Positions 41,801 to 49,471 of a stretch of DNA of 64,000 nucleotides are shown here, in pieces; the first letter of the stretch is position 1; the number at the start of each line of letters is the position of its first letter. The position numbers and the translations under genes were made by a program. The notes under the pieces were generated by a model. The model was not told the origin of the DNA and ran no database searches. It saw only the letters and a program-made list of their open reading frames with translations. The DNA comes from Marmoricola sp. OAE513 (GTDB lineage: Bacteria > Actinomycetota > Actinomycetes > Propionibacteriales > Nocardioidaceae), in assembly GCF_040546585.1 (NCBI RefSeq), contig NZ_JBEPOC010000001.1:3410001-3474000 (forward strand), read 5' to 3'.

Positions 41801-42470
41801 GCTCGGCGAGCGCGACGAAGAGCTCGTCCGGCGCCGCCCGCAGCGACCCCGCGTAGATCGGGACGCCAACGGCCGAACCGGTGGCGTCGATCGCGTCGCA
41901 CAGCGCGTGCACGAAACCGGTGTTCCCGCTGGCCTGGTGCGCCCGGTAGAACAGCACCCCCACCTTGGCGCCGGTGGTCGAGCTTGCTCTGGTGGTCGAG
42001 CTGTCTCCGGTGGTCGAGCTTGCCGAGACCTGGTCAGGTCGCTCCAGCACGCCCCACGCCGGGATCACCTCCGGCGGCTCGAACCCCTCACCGGTCAGGA
42101 GCACGGTGTCCGACAGGAACGCGTGCAGCTGCCCCAGGTTCCGCGGCCCGCCTTCGGCGAGGTAGCGGTGCGCCTGCGCGGCGACACCGATCGGCACCGT
42201 CGACAGCTCCATCAGCTCGGCGCTCGGCTGCAGCTCGCCGCCGAGGATGACCAGGGGAGTGCCTGCGGCGCGGACGTCGTCCAGACCTGGCCACAGGTCG
42301 TGCGCCGAGCCGAGCAACCGGACGACGACGAGGCCCGCGCCGGCGACCGCCGCGGCGAGCTCCTCGTCGCTGGCCCGGCTCGGGTTCAACCACCCGTAGT
42401 CGGCGCCGCTCGCGCGGGCGGAGAGCAGGTCCGTGTCGGACGTGGACAACAGGGCGATGCGAACAGACAT
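38829..42470 (-). CDS. cobN: Cobaltochelatase large subunit CobN
   Basis: 1213 aa, the expected size for CobN. Typical segments: VGVLFYRAHQASGNTGFVHA, ALMLSAYPTKHARIGNAVGL, LGKHGSMEWLPGKNAALS, and the C-terminal WKVGDF-type region rendered here as VYTAWGGFAYGRG with KNIDTREHDIADSDDYFQYH. It inserts cobalt into hydrogenobyrinic acid a,c-diamide using ATP. The partner ATPase is probably the ChlI/ChlD fusion 11 kb away. Residues about 148-168 (SASSTTGDSSTTRASSTTG) are encoded by the GTCGTCGAG dispersed repeat read in antisense. It is the first gene of the riboswitch-4 operon. Confidence 0.95.
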   Translation of the reverse strand: MSVRIALLSTSDTDLLSARASGADYGWLNPSRASDEELAAAVAGAGLVVVRLLGSAHDLWPGLDDVRAAGTPLVILGGELQPSAELMELSTVPIGVAAQAHRYLAEGGPRNLGQLHAFLSDTVLLTGEGFEPPEVIPAWGVLERPDQVSASSTTGDSSTTRASSTTGAKVGVLFYRAHQASGNTGFVHALCDAIDATGSAVGVPIYAGSLRAAPDELFVALAELDALVVTVLAAGGSTPAAVSAGGDDETWDVQRIAALDIPVLQGLCLTSSREEWEESDDGVTPLDYANQIAIPEFDGRISTAPFSFKELDEQGLPSYVADPERCARVAGLAVNYARLRHVPNSEKRLALMLSAYPTKHARIGNAVGLDTPGSTVRLLRKLRDAGYDLGQGNTVLDVLAMDDDTAAGDALIHALIAAGGQDEEWLTNAQLTDAHVRVTKDQYDAWTTDLTEDLRADMVEAWGPSPGSLFVNDADEIVLATLRAGNVVLMIQPPRGFGENPVAIYHDPDLAISHHYLAAYRWLQHGFGAHAVVHLGKHGSMEWLPGKNAALSASCGTDAAIGSMPLIYPFLVNDPGEGAQAKRRAHATIIDHLVPPMARAESYGDIARLEGLLEEYDKISAMDPGKLQAIRGEIWQLMHAAEMHRDLGLEEQPDEESFDDFLLHVDGWLCEIKDVQIRDGLHVLGQAPEGEARVNLVLAILRAAQVWGGQAQAVPGLRAALGLVSDAATPEVDRVEAIARDLVESMEKAGWDPARADEVHEDAAVRQVLRFAATEVVPRLARTTDELDHTLHALDGGFVPSGPSGSPLRGLVNVLPTGRNFYTVDPRAVPSRLAWETGQAMADSLLGKYLEEEGSYPASVGLSVWGTSAMRTSGDDVAEVLALLGVRPEWDEASKRVRELTVVPLAELGRPRIDVTVRISGFFRDAFPHVVTMLDDAVQMVAELDEPAEQNFVRAHAQADLAEHGDVRRATIRIFGSKPGSYGAGILQAVESGSWRDDADLAEVYTAWGGFAYGRGLDGAPASEDMRANYRRIKVAAKNIDTREHDIADSDDYFQYHGGMVATIRALTGSDPKAYVGDSTSPDAVRTRTLQEETNRVFRARVVNPRWIAAMQRHGYKGAFELAATVDYLFGFDATAGVVHDWMYEQLAKDYVLDETNQQFLRTSNPWALRGIVERLHEAAERGLWAEPDAVVMSALQQVYLEVEGDLEDGISG
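41968..42032. repeat. In-frame GTCGAG-type repeats inside cobN
   Basis: Three copies of GGTGGTCGAGCT(T), the last extended by GCCGAGACC, lie in frame within cobN. They encode a Ser/Thr-rich insert between two conserved blocks. They belong to the same family as the repeats at 30226-30372. Confidence 0.8.
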
Positions 42471-42479
42471 GTAGCGGGG

Positions 42480-42665
42480 TTCCTCCTCCGGGGTTCTCGC
42501 CCCGTCGATCGGTGGGATGTCCCGTGCGCAGTGTCTGGCTTGGTCCCCTCGCGACGACGTCGCGGAAGGACTTCACAGTGGCGGAACCGCCCCGGATTCG
42601 AACCGGGTTCCTGGAGCACGGGCGAGCCGTCAGCCTACGGGAGCCGGCGCGACGTACGACGTCAG
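42480..42665 (-). promoter_or_regulatory. Cobalamin riboswitch 4 (minus strand, upstream of cobN)
   Basis: Read on the minus strand: AGGAACCCGGTTCGAATCC, then GGGGCGGTTCCGCCACTGTG ending at the diagnostic GCCACTGTGA box (42573-42582), then AAGCCAGACACTGCG near 42530. After a CGGGGCGAGAACCCCG hairpin comes GGAGGAGGAA, the ribosome-binding site before the cobN ATG at 42470. Boundaries are approximate. Confidence 0.92.
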
Positions 42666-42707
42666 GTGCACCGCGGCGGACGCCGAGCCGGCCTGCGATC
42701 CAGATTT

Positions 42708-42731
42708 GTCCCGAATCTCCTGATTCGGGAC
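42708..42731. promoter_or_regulatory. Perfect 10-bp inverted repeat between cobN and the M48 peptidase gene
   Basis: GTCCCGAATC (42708-42717) and its exact complement (42722-42731) are separated by 4 nt. The site lies at the start of the cobN riboswitch leader and 69 nt upstream of the peptidase ATG. It could be an operator for either gene; it is less likely to be a terminator because both flanking genes point away. Confidence 0.5.
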
Positions 42732-42799
42732 GGTCTCGACGACTAGCATCGTCGGCTCGTCATCTGTTCCTGTTCGTCTGGCCCGTCTCGGGGGAGACC

Positions 42800-44695
42800 A
42801 TGAAGTACACGTTGCGGGCCCTGCTCGCCGTCGGCCTGCTGGTCGGGTTCTACGTCGTCGCGGTCGGTCTGGCGGTCGCCCTCGTCGCGGTGGTGGTGGA
42901 GGCGGTCGCGCTGGGCGCGAACGGCGCCGTGGTCGCGAAGCTGGTCGCCGTCGCAGCCGTCGCCGGGTTCGCGATCTTCAAGGGGCTCTTCTCCCGTACC
43001 AAGGAGAACGACGGCGAGCCGGACGGGACGGCCGTCACCGAGGTCGAGCAGCCGGTGCTCTGGGCGGAGGTGCGCAGCCTCGCGGACCAGGTGGGTACCC
43101 GGGTCCCCGACGAGATCCGTCTGGTCGCCCAGGTGAACGCAGCGGTCGCCGAGGACTCCTCGTTCCTCGGTCTGGTGCCCGGGACCCGGCGGCTGTACGT
43201 CGGTGTCCCGCTGCTGCTCGGGCTCGACCGCGGGCAGCTCCGGTCGGTGCTGGCGCACGAGCTCGGCCACTACTCCGGGAAGCACACCGCCCTCGGGCCG
43301 ATCACCTACCGCGGCAAGGAGGCGATCGCCCGGGTGTTGCGCGAGCTCGGCCCCACCACGGTGCTCGGCCGTCTGCTCGGGCTCTACGCGAAGCTGTACT
43401 ACGCGGCCTCGCACAGCACGAGCCGCCGTCAGGAGCTGGAAGCCGACGAGTACAGCCTCCGGATCGCGGGCAGGCCTGCGGCGACGTCGGCGCTGCGCCA
43501 GGTGGCCGCGCTCGGCGTCGCCTGGGACTACTTCGTGACGACGTACGTCGCCTTCGGCGAGGAGGACTCCCAGCGCCCCGACGACCTGTTCATCGGCTTC
43601 GCCGCGCTGATCGCTGACCCTGCGTCCGCCGAGCTGATGGAGCAGGTCCGCGGCGACCTCCCCGAGCCGGAGACCTCGGTCTACGACACCCACCCGCCGC
43701 TGCGCCACCGCATCGCGGTGATGGAGGCGGCCGACGTCCCGCCGGTGGCTCCTGACACCGCCCCCGGGCTCGACCTGCTCGTGGACGCCCGTCGCACCTT
43801 GGCGAGCTTCGAGGAGCAGCTGTTCGCGGGGACCGGACGTCGCCCGGCCCGGTGGGAGGACCTCGCCGAGCGCGAGGGTGTCCGCGAGGTCGTGCACGCT
43901 TCGGCCTTCCTCGCCTCGCGCCCGGACCTCGCCGGGGAGCCGCCGACGCTCGGGGCGGCGCTCGCCAACCTGGCCGCCGGCGTACCGCTCGGGCTCGGGG
44001 ACGGGGCGACCAAGGAGCAGGAGAGCACCCTGGCCGCGCGGATCCTCGGCGACGCTACGGCCGACCACCTGGTCCGGGCGGGAGCTGCGACCTTCCGGCT
44101 GTCGTGGTCCGGGGGCGGGTGGAAGCTCACCGCTGAGGACGGCACCTCGCTCGACCCGTGGTCCGCCGCGCGGACGGTCGCGGAGTCCGACGACGTCACC
44201 CCGTTCCGCGCGTGGGCGGTCGCGCACGGCGTCGACCTCGACGCGGTGCTCGACGTACCGGACGATGCGCCGCTGTCCGTCGTCGAGAGCCCAGCCCTCG
44301 ACGGGACCCTCGGCGTGATCGCGCCGGTCAGCCACCGCGGCACCCGCGCCCTGGTGGCCACCGGCGTCGGACTGCTGCTGCCCAAGGTCGGCTGGGTGCA
44401 GCAGCTGACCTGGGGGTTCAAGGCCAACTACGGTCGGTCGACGGACGCGATGGCGCGTCGCTTCGAGCGCACTCCGCTTGCCACCCTGGCGGCGGACCCG
44501 CGCACGATCGCCTACGCGTGGTCCGACGTCGCAGCGGTGCACGTCGCGACCCGCAGGATCGGGTCGAGCAAGGTCCGCCTCCGCCTGACCGACGGTGCGG
44601 AGGTCGTGCTCAAGGTCGGCGGCTACTCGGGCTCGGTCGGCGAGCCGTGGCTTGCCGTCTCCTACTACCTCGGTCCGCGGTACACCGTCGACTAG
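42800..44695 (+). CDS. M48-family membrane-linked metalloprotease
   Basis: 631 aa from the ATG at 42800 (GGGGGAGA upstream). Two N-terminal transmembrane helices (residues 5-60) precede the peptidase domain. The zinc site is HELGH (His153, Glu154, His157) with the third ligand probably in QELEADEYSLRIAG. The C-terminal 350 residues have no recognised domain; they contain a repeated tail of beta-rich character ending LAVSYYLGPRYTVD, perhaps PH-like. HtpX/Ste24-type enzymes degrade or process membrane proteins. The 3' end overlaps the convergent gene by 4 nt. Confidence 0.85.
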   Translation: MKYTLRALLAVGLLVGFYVVAVGLAVALVAVVVEAVALGANGAVVAKLVAVAAVAGFAIFKGLFSRTKENDGEPDGTAVTEVEQPVLWAEVRSLADQVGTRVPDEIRLVAQVNAAVAEDSSFLGLVPGTRRLYVGVPLLLGLDRGQLRSVLAHELGHYSGKHTALGPITYRGKEAIARVLRELGPTTVLGRLLGLYAKLYYAASHSTSRRQELEADEYSLRIAGRPAATSALRQVAALGVAWDYFVTTYVAFGEEDSQRPDDLFIGFAALIADPASAELMEQVRGDLPEPETSVYDTHPPLRHRIAVMEAADVPPVAPDTAPGLDLLVDARRTLASFEEQLFAGTGRRPARWEDLAEREGVREVVHASAFLASRPDLAGEPPTLGAALANLAAGVPLGLGDGATKEQESTLAARILGDATADHLVRAGAATFRLSWSGGGWKLTAEDGTSLDPWSAARTVAESDDVTPFRAWAVAHGVDLDAVLDVPDDAPLSVVESPALDGTLGVIAPVSHRGTRALVATGVGLLLPKVGWVQQLTWGFKANYGRSTDAMARRFERTPLATLAADPRTIAYAWSDVAAVHVATRRIGSSKVRLRLTDGAEVVLKVGGYSGSVGEPWLAVSYYLGPRYTVD

Positions 44696-46611
44696 GGCAG
44701 GGGCCGGCCCCGGACCTCGGTGCGCCCCTCCAGCGCGACCTCGACCAGGGCGCGTCCCTGCGCGTCCGCGACGGTCGTCTCCTCGACCGCGCCCTCGAGC
44801 AGGTACGTGCGTCCCGGTACCAACCGGGACAGCTCGAGCACGGTCCGCACCGCTCCGGATCCTGGCCGCAGCACCAGGTCGAGAGCGGTGCCGTCCGTGA
44901 CGGCGCGGGCCACCAGCACATCCGGGTAGGCCGCGTTCTCCAACCGCGGGCCGCTGCCCCAGGCGGTTGGTGGCCCGTAGGCGACCAGGTCGCGCAGTCC
45001 GCTCGCCCGGCCGAAGAGGCCGAGGTTGAGGTAGGAGTTGGCCAGGCCCGAGGCGTCGGCGTACCGCTCGGCTCCGTGCTCGACCTCGATCCGCTCACGG
45101 TCGGCCAGGGTGGCCTCGGCCGCGACGGCGTACTCCTCGTCGCCGAGCTCGCGCGCTGCCATCGTGGTCACGGCGAGGGTGAAGGTGTCCGAGCCGATCT
45201 TGTAGTTGCCCGGGTCCAGCCGACTGCCGAGACCGCGCGGGGTCGTGATCCGACCACCGGACAGCTGCAGCCAGTTCTCGCGGAGCAACCACCACGAACG
45301 GTGCGAGAGGTCCGGCAGTCCCGGGTGCATCCAGTACGTCGTCGCGAGCTGCACGGCCTGGCTCGCCCAGAAGTTCCAGGACAGTCCGAGGTGGCCCGAA
45401 CGGACACCGATGATCTTGCCGTCGGGGCGCATGAACTCGCGCTGGTAGGCCGCAAGCAGCCGGGTCGCAACCTCACCGGCGGCGGGGCTCGGACGTAGCT
45501 GTCCCTCGACGGTGACCGTGTTGAGGCCGAAGGTGTTGCAGATCGTGTAGATCCAGTTCGGCTCGCACGGGAACAGGCTGTACGCCGACCCGGCGACGTT
45601 GCGGGCGATCGAGTCCGACAGGTCGGGCAGCGAGGAGGGGTAGTTGGTCCTCTCGTCCCACTGGAAGGTGAGCGACCCGGGCTCGGAGTAGCGGGTGTCG
45701 TTGAGCACCGAGTACATCCCGACCTGCAGACCGTAGAAGCCGGTGAGCATCACGTTCTCGTCGTTGGCCACGGGGTCGCGGTCGAACCGCAGGTTGCCCC
45801 ACGCGTTCTCCAGGCCCCAGTAGCCCCAGACCTTGCGCTGCAGCACCTTCTCGACGGCGTTGCGTTGCGCCTCGGCGAGGTAGCCGCCGAACGCAGGCGT
45901 CCGGGTGAACTGCGACATCGCCAGCCCGTAGCCCAGCGCGTTGAGCTGGTAGCGCAAAGCACCTTCGCGGAACTGGTCGATGTGCGTGAAGCCGTCGTAG
46001 GCCTCCAGCGGCTGCAGTGCCAGGTCGAGGCTGTGCCGCAGCCGGCGGAGGTCGCGCTCGTCGTGCTCGACGACGGGGTAGCCGGTCTCCAGGTCGGGGC
46101 GCCCGCCGATGGAGAAGCTGACGTCGCGCAGCAGCGCGTTGAGCCGTGCGCCCTCGCGGACCTGCGCGCGGTGCCGGGCCGCGTGCACGGCGAGACCGAC
46201 GGCTGCCAGCGCCGGGACGACCACCAGGACCGCGATCCCGGTCGACGTAGCGGGCTCGCCGACGGTCAGGGCGAACGGCACCACGGCAGTCCCGAGCCAG
46301 ACCAGGGGAGGAGCCACGATCGGGCCCATCGACCACCACAGGAAGATCGCGACGACGAAGCCGAGGATCGTGATCGCGCCCCAGACGGGGTGCCCTGCGT
46401 AGAAGAGTCCGCCGCCCGGGAGCGCGAGGCCGAGCCCGACCGCGCGCGCAGTCTCGGACGCGCCGACGGCGAGAGGGACCAGCCCGCACAACCACAGCAC
46501 GAGGTAGGCGATCGCGGTCCGCGTCATCGCGCTCCGGGTCGCCGGTCCTTGCAGCGGAGGGTGGTCGGGCAGCAGGAGAGCCGGGGTACGGGCCTCGGTG
46601 GTGAGCGTCAT
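44692..46611 (-). CDS. Linalool dehydratase/isomerase-family protein with N-terminal membrane region
   Basis: 639 aa from the ATG at 46611, which overlaps the stop of the upstream gene. Residues 30-145 contain about four membrane helices. The remainder matches the (alpha/alpha)6-barrel linalool dehydratase/isomerase (Ldi) domain: EAYDGFTHIDQFREGALRYQ, ENVMLTGFYGLQVGMY, and CEPNWIYTICN with Cys349 and Cys358 nine residues apart, as for Cys171/Cys180 of Castellaniella LinD. LinD interconverts linalool, geraniol and myrcene. If my alignment is right, the LinD His129 position is Phe292 here, so the reaction may differ. Confidence 0.75.
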   Translation of the reverse strand: MTLTTEARTPALLLPDHPPLQGPATRSAMTRTAIAYLVLWLCGLVPLAVGASETARAVGLGLALPGGGLFYAGHPVWGAITILGFVVAIFLWWSMGPIVAPPLVWLGTAVVPFALTVGEPATSTGIAVLVVVPALAAVGLAVHAARHRAQVREGARLNALLRDVSFSIGGRPDLETGYPVVEHDERDLRRLRHSLDLALQPLEAYDGFTHIDQFREGALRYQLNALGYGLAMSQFTRTPAFGGYLAEAQRNAVEKVLQRKVWGYWGLENAWGNLRFDRDPVANDENVMLTGFYGLQVGMYSVLNDTRYSEPGSLTFQWDERTNYPSSLPDLSDSIARNVAGSAYSLFPCEPNWIYTICNTFGLNTVTVEGQLRPSPAAGEVATRLLAAYQREFMRPDGKIIGVRSGHLGLSWNFWASQAVQLATTYWMHPGLPDLSHRSWWLLRENWLQLSGGRITTPRGLGSRLDPGNYKIGSDTFTLAVTTMAARELGDEEYAVAAEATLADRERIEVEHGAERYADASGLANSYLNLGLFGRASGLRDLVAYGPPTAWGSGPRLENAAYPDVLVARAVTDGTALDLVLRPGSGAVRTVLELSRLVPGRTYLLEGAVEETTVADAQGRALVEVALEGRTEVRGRPLP

Positions 46612-47219
46612 GCGAAGACCTTCCGGCGATCGGTACGGCGGGACAGGGACGGGACGGCGAGGGCGAGCAGGACGAACCCGCTGCCGTGGAACACGAGGTC
46701 GAGCAGGACCGCGTGGCGCGGGAACTCGAAGAGTCCGAGCAGGTGCATGTCGAGGAGTCCCAGCTCGACCCAGGTCGCCCCGATCGCTGCCACGGTCACG
46801 CGACGGTGGGTCAGCTCGGGGGAGTGCAGGGCGAGCGCGACGGACAGGGCGGTCGTCGCGAGGAGCACCAGTGCGACGTCCCGGACGAGCCAGGACGCCC
46901 CGGTGGCGCCGGCCAACCCGGAGGTGAGCAGCGCAGCGACCACGGCGGTGTAGGTGAGCACCCCGACCGCAACACCCCGCGCGACCGCCGCCCCCGGTCG
47001 TCGAGCCGCCCCCGGTCGTCGAGCCGCCCCCGGTCGTCGAGCCGCCCCCGGTCGTCGAGCTTGCCGAGACGTGCCGACCAACGCGCTCTCGACCACCCCC
47101 GGAGCCGCCCGGTACGCCGGTGGCGCGAACCCGACCTCGGTCGGCGTACGCCCGGAGACCTTGAACCAGGCAGCGCGCAGCACCCCGAAGACGAACGCGA
47201 TCGCGATGCAGCAAGCCAT
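46608..47219 (-). CDS. Small membrane protein co-transcribed with the Ldi-family gene
   Basis: 203 aa with about five hydrophobic segments (MACCIAIAFVFGVLRAAWF, GVLTYTAVVAALLTSGLA, VALVLLATTALSVALAL and the C-terminal pair). No family is recognised. Residues about 48-78 (RQARRPGAARRPGAARRPGA) are an Arg/Pro repeat produced by in-frame GTCGTCGAG dispersed repeats. The stop overlaps the Ldi-family start (ATGA). A perfect operator lies 8 nt upstream of the start codon. Confidence 0.7.
   Translation of the reverse strand: MACCIAIAFVFGVLRAAWFKVSGRTPTEVGFAPPAYRAAPGVVESALVGTSRQARRPGAARRPGAARRPGAARRPGAAVARGVAVGVLTYTAVVAALLTSGLAGATGASWLVRDVALVLLATTALSVALALHSPELTHRRVTVAAIGATWVELGLLDMHLLGLFEFPRHAVLLDLVFHGSGFVLLALAVPSLSRRTDRRKVFA
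46988..47075. repeat. In-frame GTCGTCGAG repeats inside the small membrane protein gene
   Basis: Four to five copies of CCCCCGGTCGTCGAGC with a 15-bp spacing, the last extended by TTGCCGAGACG. The 15-bp period keeps the frame. Same family as at 30226-30372 and 35262-35405. Confidence 0.85.
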
Positions 47220-47227
47220 CGGAACCC

Positions 47228-47253
47228 TTTCTGTTACGGTGCCGTAACAGAAA
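47228..47253. promoter_or_regulatory. Perfect 26-bp palindromic operator
   Basis: TTTCTGTTACGG and its exact complement flank a central TG. The site lies between the divergent membrane protein/Ldi operon (start 47219) and the TetR gene (start 47273), so it overlaps both likely promoter regions. Length and symmetry fit a TetR-family operator. Confidence 0.85.
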
Positions 47254-47272
47254 CTAGGTGGGAGGGCTCACG

Positions 47273-47914
47273 GTGTCAATGGCCCCGCGGGACCACGGCG
47301 GCCGCAAGGATGGTCGAGTGACCGACATGCGCAGGCCGTACGGAGGCGTGAGCGCGGAGGACCGCACGGCCAAGCGGCGGGCGGCGCTGCTCGACGCCGG
47401 CCTGGTCGTCATCGGACGCGACGGGGTGGGCAGCTGCTCCATCGAGGCGGTCTGCGCCCAGGCGGAGCTCGGCAAGCGGTACTTCTACGAGAGCTTCACG
47501 GACCGCGACGCGTTCCTGCTCGAGCTCGTCGACCGCCTGTTCGCCGACATCCGGTCCCGGATGGGCGAGGACCTCGCCGAGTTCTCCGACCGCGCCGAGC
47601 GGTCGCGGGCCGTCGTACGAACCCTCGTCGAGGTCCTGTCCGGCGACCAGCGCCGCGCCAGGCTGTACGCCGAGAGCGCCGGCCACCCGGTTCTCGCTCG
47701 TCGTCGCGCGCAAGCGATCACCGAGTACACCGAGTTCGTCGCCGACCACGTGCTCCCGGTTTCCGATCTCCCCGCGGTGGAGCGCCACCTGGCGACCCGG
47801 ATCCTGGTCTCGGGCACGACCGACCTGGTGACGAGCTGGTTGTCCGGTGAGGTGCAGGCGACCAAGGATGAGATCGTCCAGGCGATCATCGCCATCGGTC
47901 TATCCACATCCTGA
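47273..47914 (+). CDS. TetR-family transcriptional regulator
   Basis: 213 aa from the GTG at 47273 (GGAGG 7 nt upstream); an ATG two codons later is an alternative. N-terminal HTH: RRAALLDAGLVVIGRDGVGS, then CSIEAVCAQAELGKRYFYES, the latter containing the recognition helix. The C-terminal ligand domain is unassigned. It is divergent from the Ldi-family operon over a perfect palindrome, so it probably represses that operon and itself; the inducer may be a terpenoid or related hydrophobic compound, which is inference. Confidence 0.88.
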   Translation: MSMAPRDHGGRKDGRVTDMRRPYGGVSAEDRTAKRRAALLDAGLVVIGRDGVGSCSIEAVCAQAELGKRYFYESFTDRDAFLLELVDRLFADIRSRMGEDLAEFSDRAERSRAVVRTLVEVLSGDQRRARLYAESAGHPVLARRRAQAITEYTEFVADHVLPVSDLPAVERHLATRILVSGTTDLVTSWLSGEVQATKDEIVQAIIAIGLSTS

Positions 47915-48016
47915 ACTCTGGCTCCGGAGGCATTGCCTCGGAGTCATAGAGCCCTTTATGTTTGTGACCTGTCTCACCCTCCCTGCTTTCCGCATGCCTC
48001 CGAGAGGACCTTTCTC

Positions 48017-49471
48017 ATGCGCGACCCCCGGCGTCGTCTGCTCGCTGTCGTGGCCTTCGTCCTGCTCGGCGTCCTCGGCGTCACCGCCTGCGGCGGCTCC
48101 CAGATGTCTCCGAAGGCGGTGCAGGAGGCGAATCGCAAGGCGGCCGGGCTCGGACCGGGCGACTCGGTTGGGCCCAACGGCCAGCTGCCTGAAAGCGTCG
48201 CGAATCCGGACGACCCCCAGGCGACCACCGGCCCGAACGATCCCTCGGTTCCGAACGGTCCGGCGGATCCGAGCAACCCCGACCAGCCACAGCCCGGAGG
48301 CCCGGGCGCCGAGAAGGGGGACCCGCTGCTGCCGTCCCCGAGCAGCTGCGCGGGCTTCAAAAACCAGACCGGCATCACCGACAGCACCATCACGATCGGC
48401 AACGGCGCCGACATCAGCGGCCCGGTGCCCGGTCTGTTCACGGCGACCCAGCAGGCCACGAAAGCCTACGTGTCCTACTTCAACTCCAAGTCCAGCATCT
48501 GCGGGCGCAAGCTCAAGCTGATCACTGCGGACACCCGCACCGATGCCGGCGCCGACCAGCAGGCCTCGGCCAAGTTCTGCGAGCAGGCGTTCGCGACCGT
48601 CGGTGGCATGGCCACCTTCGACTCCGGCGGCGCTGCCGCTGCCCAGGCGTGCGGCCTGCCCGACCTGCGCGCCGTCGCGGTCACCGGCGACCGGAACCGC
48701 TGCAAGGTCTGCTTCGCCGCCGAGGCGACCGGCGACCACGAGTTCTCCAACGCCGTACCGGACTTCTTCGTGAAGAACTATAAGGCAGCCAGCAAGAAGG
48801 CCGCGTTCCTCTACCTGAACGTCGGCGCTGCTGCAGAGAACGGCGTGACGCAGCGCAACGTCGCGGTCAAGCGCGGCTTCGACGTCGTCTACACCAAGGC
48901 CATCGACGTCGCCGAGTTCAACTACGGCCCGTACGTGCAGCAGCTCAAGACCCTCGGCGTCCGCTGGGTCCAGTTCCTCGGTGCCTACCAGCAGGAGGTC
49001 CGGTTCGCGGAGGCGATGAAGGCGGCCAACTACAAGCCGGACGTCTACATGCTCGACCCGTCGGCGTACGACGAGGGCTTCCTGCAGACCGGCGGTGACG
49101 CGATCGAGAACACCTTTGTCTACGTGAACTTCACGCCGTTCGCCGAGAACGCCAAGGAGTTCCGCCTCTACAACACCTACCTCCAGCAGGTCGCGCCCGG
49201 GGCGAAGCCGACGTTCTTCGGGCTGTTCGCCTGGTCGGCGGCGAAGCTGTTCGTCGAGCAGTCGATCGAGCTCGGCGGCAAGCTCTCGCGCCCTGCGCTG
49301 GTCAACTCGTTGAGGGGCGTGAAGAACTGGACCGCGGGCGACCTGCACGGCCCGATGCAGGTCGGGGCGAAGCACGCGCCGAGCTGCATTCGGTTCCTGC
49401 AGGTGAAGAACAACAAGTTCGTGCCGATCAAGGGCACCAAGTACGTCTGCAACGGGTACTCGAAGGGCTAG
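48017..49471 (+). CDS. Second orphan solute-binding lipoprotein (Peripla_BP_6)
   Basis: 484 aa from the ATG at 48017. Lipobox GVTAC (Cys25) after a 20-residue hydrophobic helix. A Pro/Asn/Gly-rich linker runs to about residue 110. The binding domain begins FKNQTGITDSTITIGNGAD and contains ISGPVPGLFTATQQATKAYV. It is clearly paralogous to 18984-20462, with conserved cysteine motifs (KFCEQAFA, QACGLPDLRA, RCKVCFA). No ABC permease or ATPase is adjacent. Ligand unknown. The 3' end overlaps the convergent LuxR gene by 4 nt. Confidence 0.82.
   Translation: MRDPRRRLLAVVAFVLLGVLGVTACGGSQMSPKAVQEANRKAAGLGPGDSVGPNGQLPESVANPDDPQATTGPNDPSVPNGPADPSNPDQPQPGGPGAEKGDPLLPSPSSCAGFKNQTGITDSTITIGNGADISGPVPGLFTATQQATKAYVSYFNSKSSICGRKLKLITADTRTDAGADQQASAKFCEQAFATVGGMATFDSGGAAAAQACGLPDLRAVAVTGDRNRCKVCFAAEATGDHEFSNAVPDFFVKNYKAASKKAAFLYLNVGAAAENGVTQRNVAVKRGFDVVYTKAIDVAEFNYGPYVQQLKTLGVRWVQFLGAYQQEVRFAEAMKAANYKPDVYMLDPSAYDEGFLQTGGDAIENTFVYVNFTPFAENAKEFRLYNTYLQQVAPGAKPTFFGLFAWSAAKLFVEQSIELGGKLSRPALVNSLRGVKNWTAGDLHGPMQVGAKHAPSCIRFLQVKNNKFVPIKGTKYVCNGYSKG

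Noticed and set aside
42588-42612. tRNA-like T-arm (GGTTCGAATCC type) on the minus strand
   Set aside because: It is followed by the GCCACTGTGA box and the other cobalamin aptamer segments; no acceptor or anticodon stem can be drawn. It belongs to riboswitch 4.
47921-47943. Terminator after the TetR gene
   Set aside because: The arms CTCCGGAGGCA and TGCCTCGGAG pair imperfectly with almost no loop, so it is not convincing.
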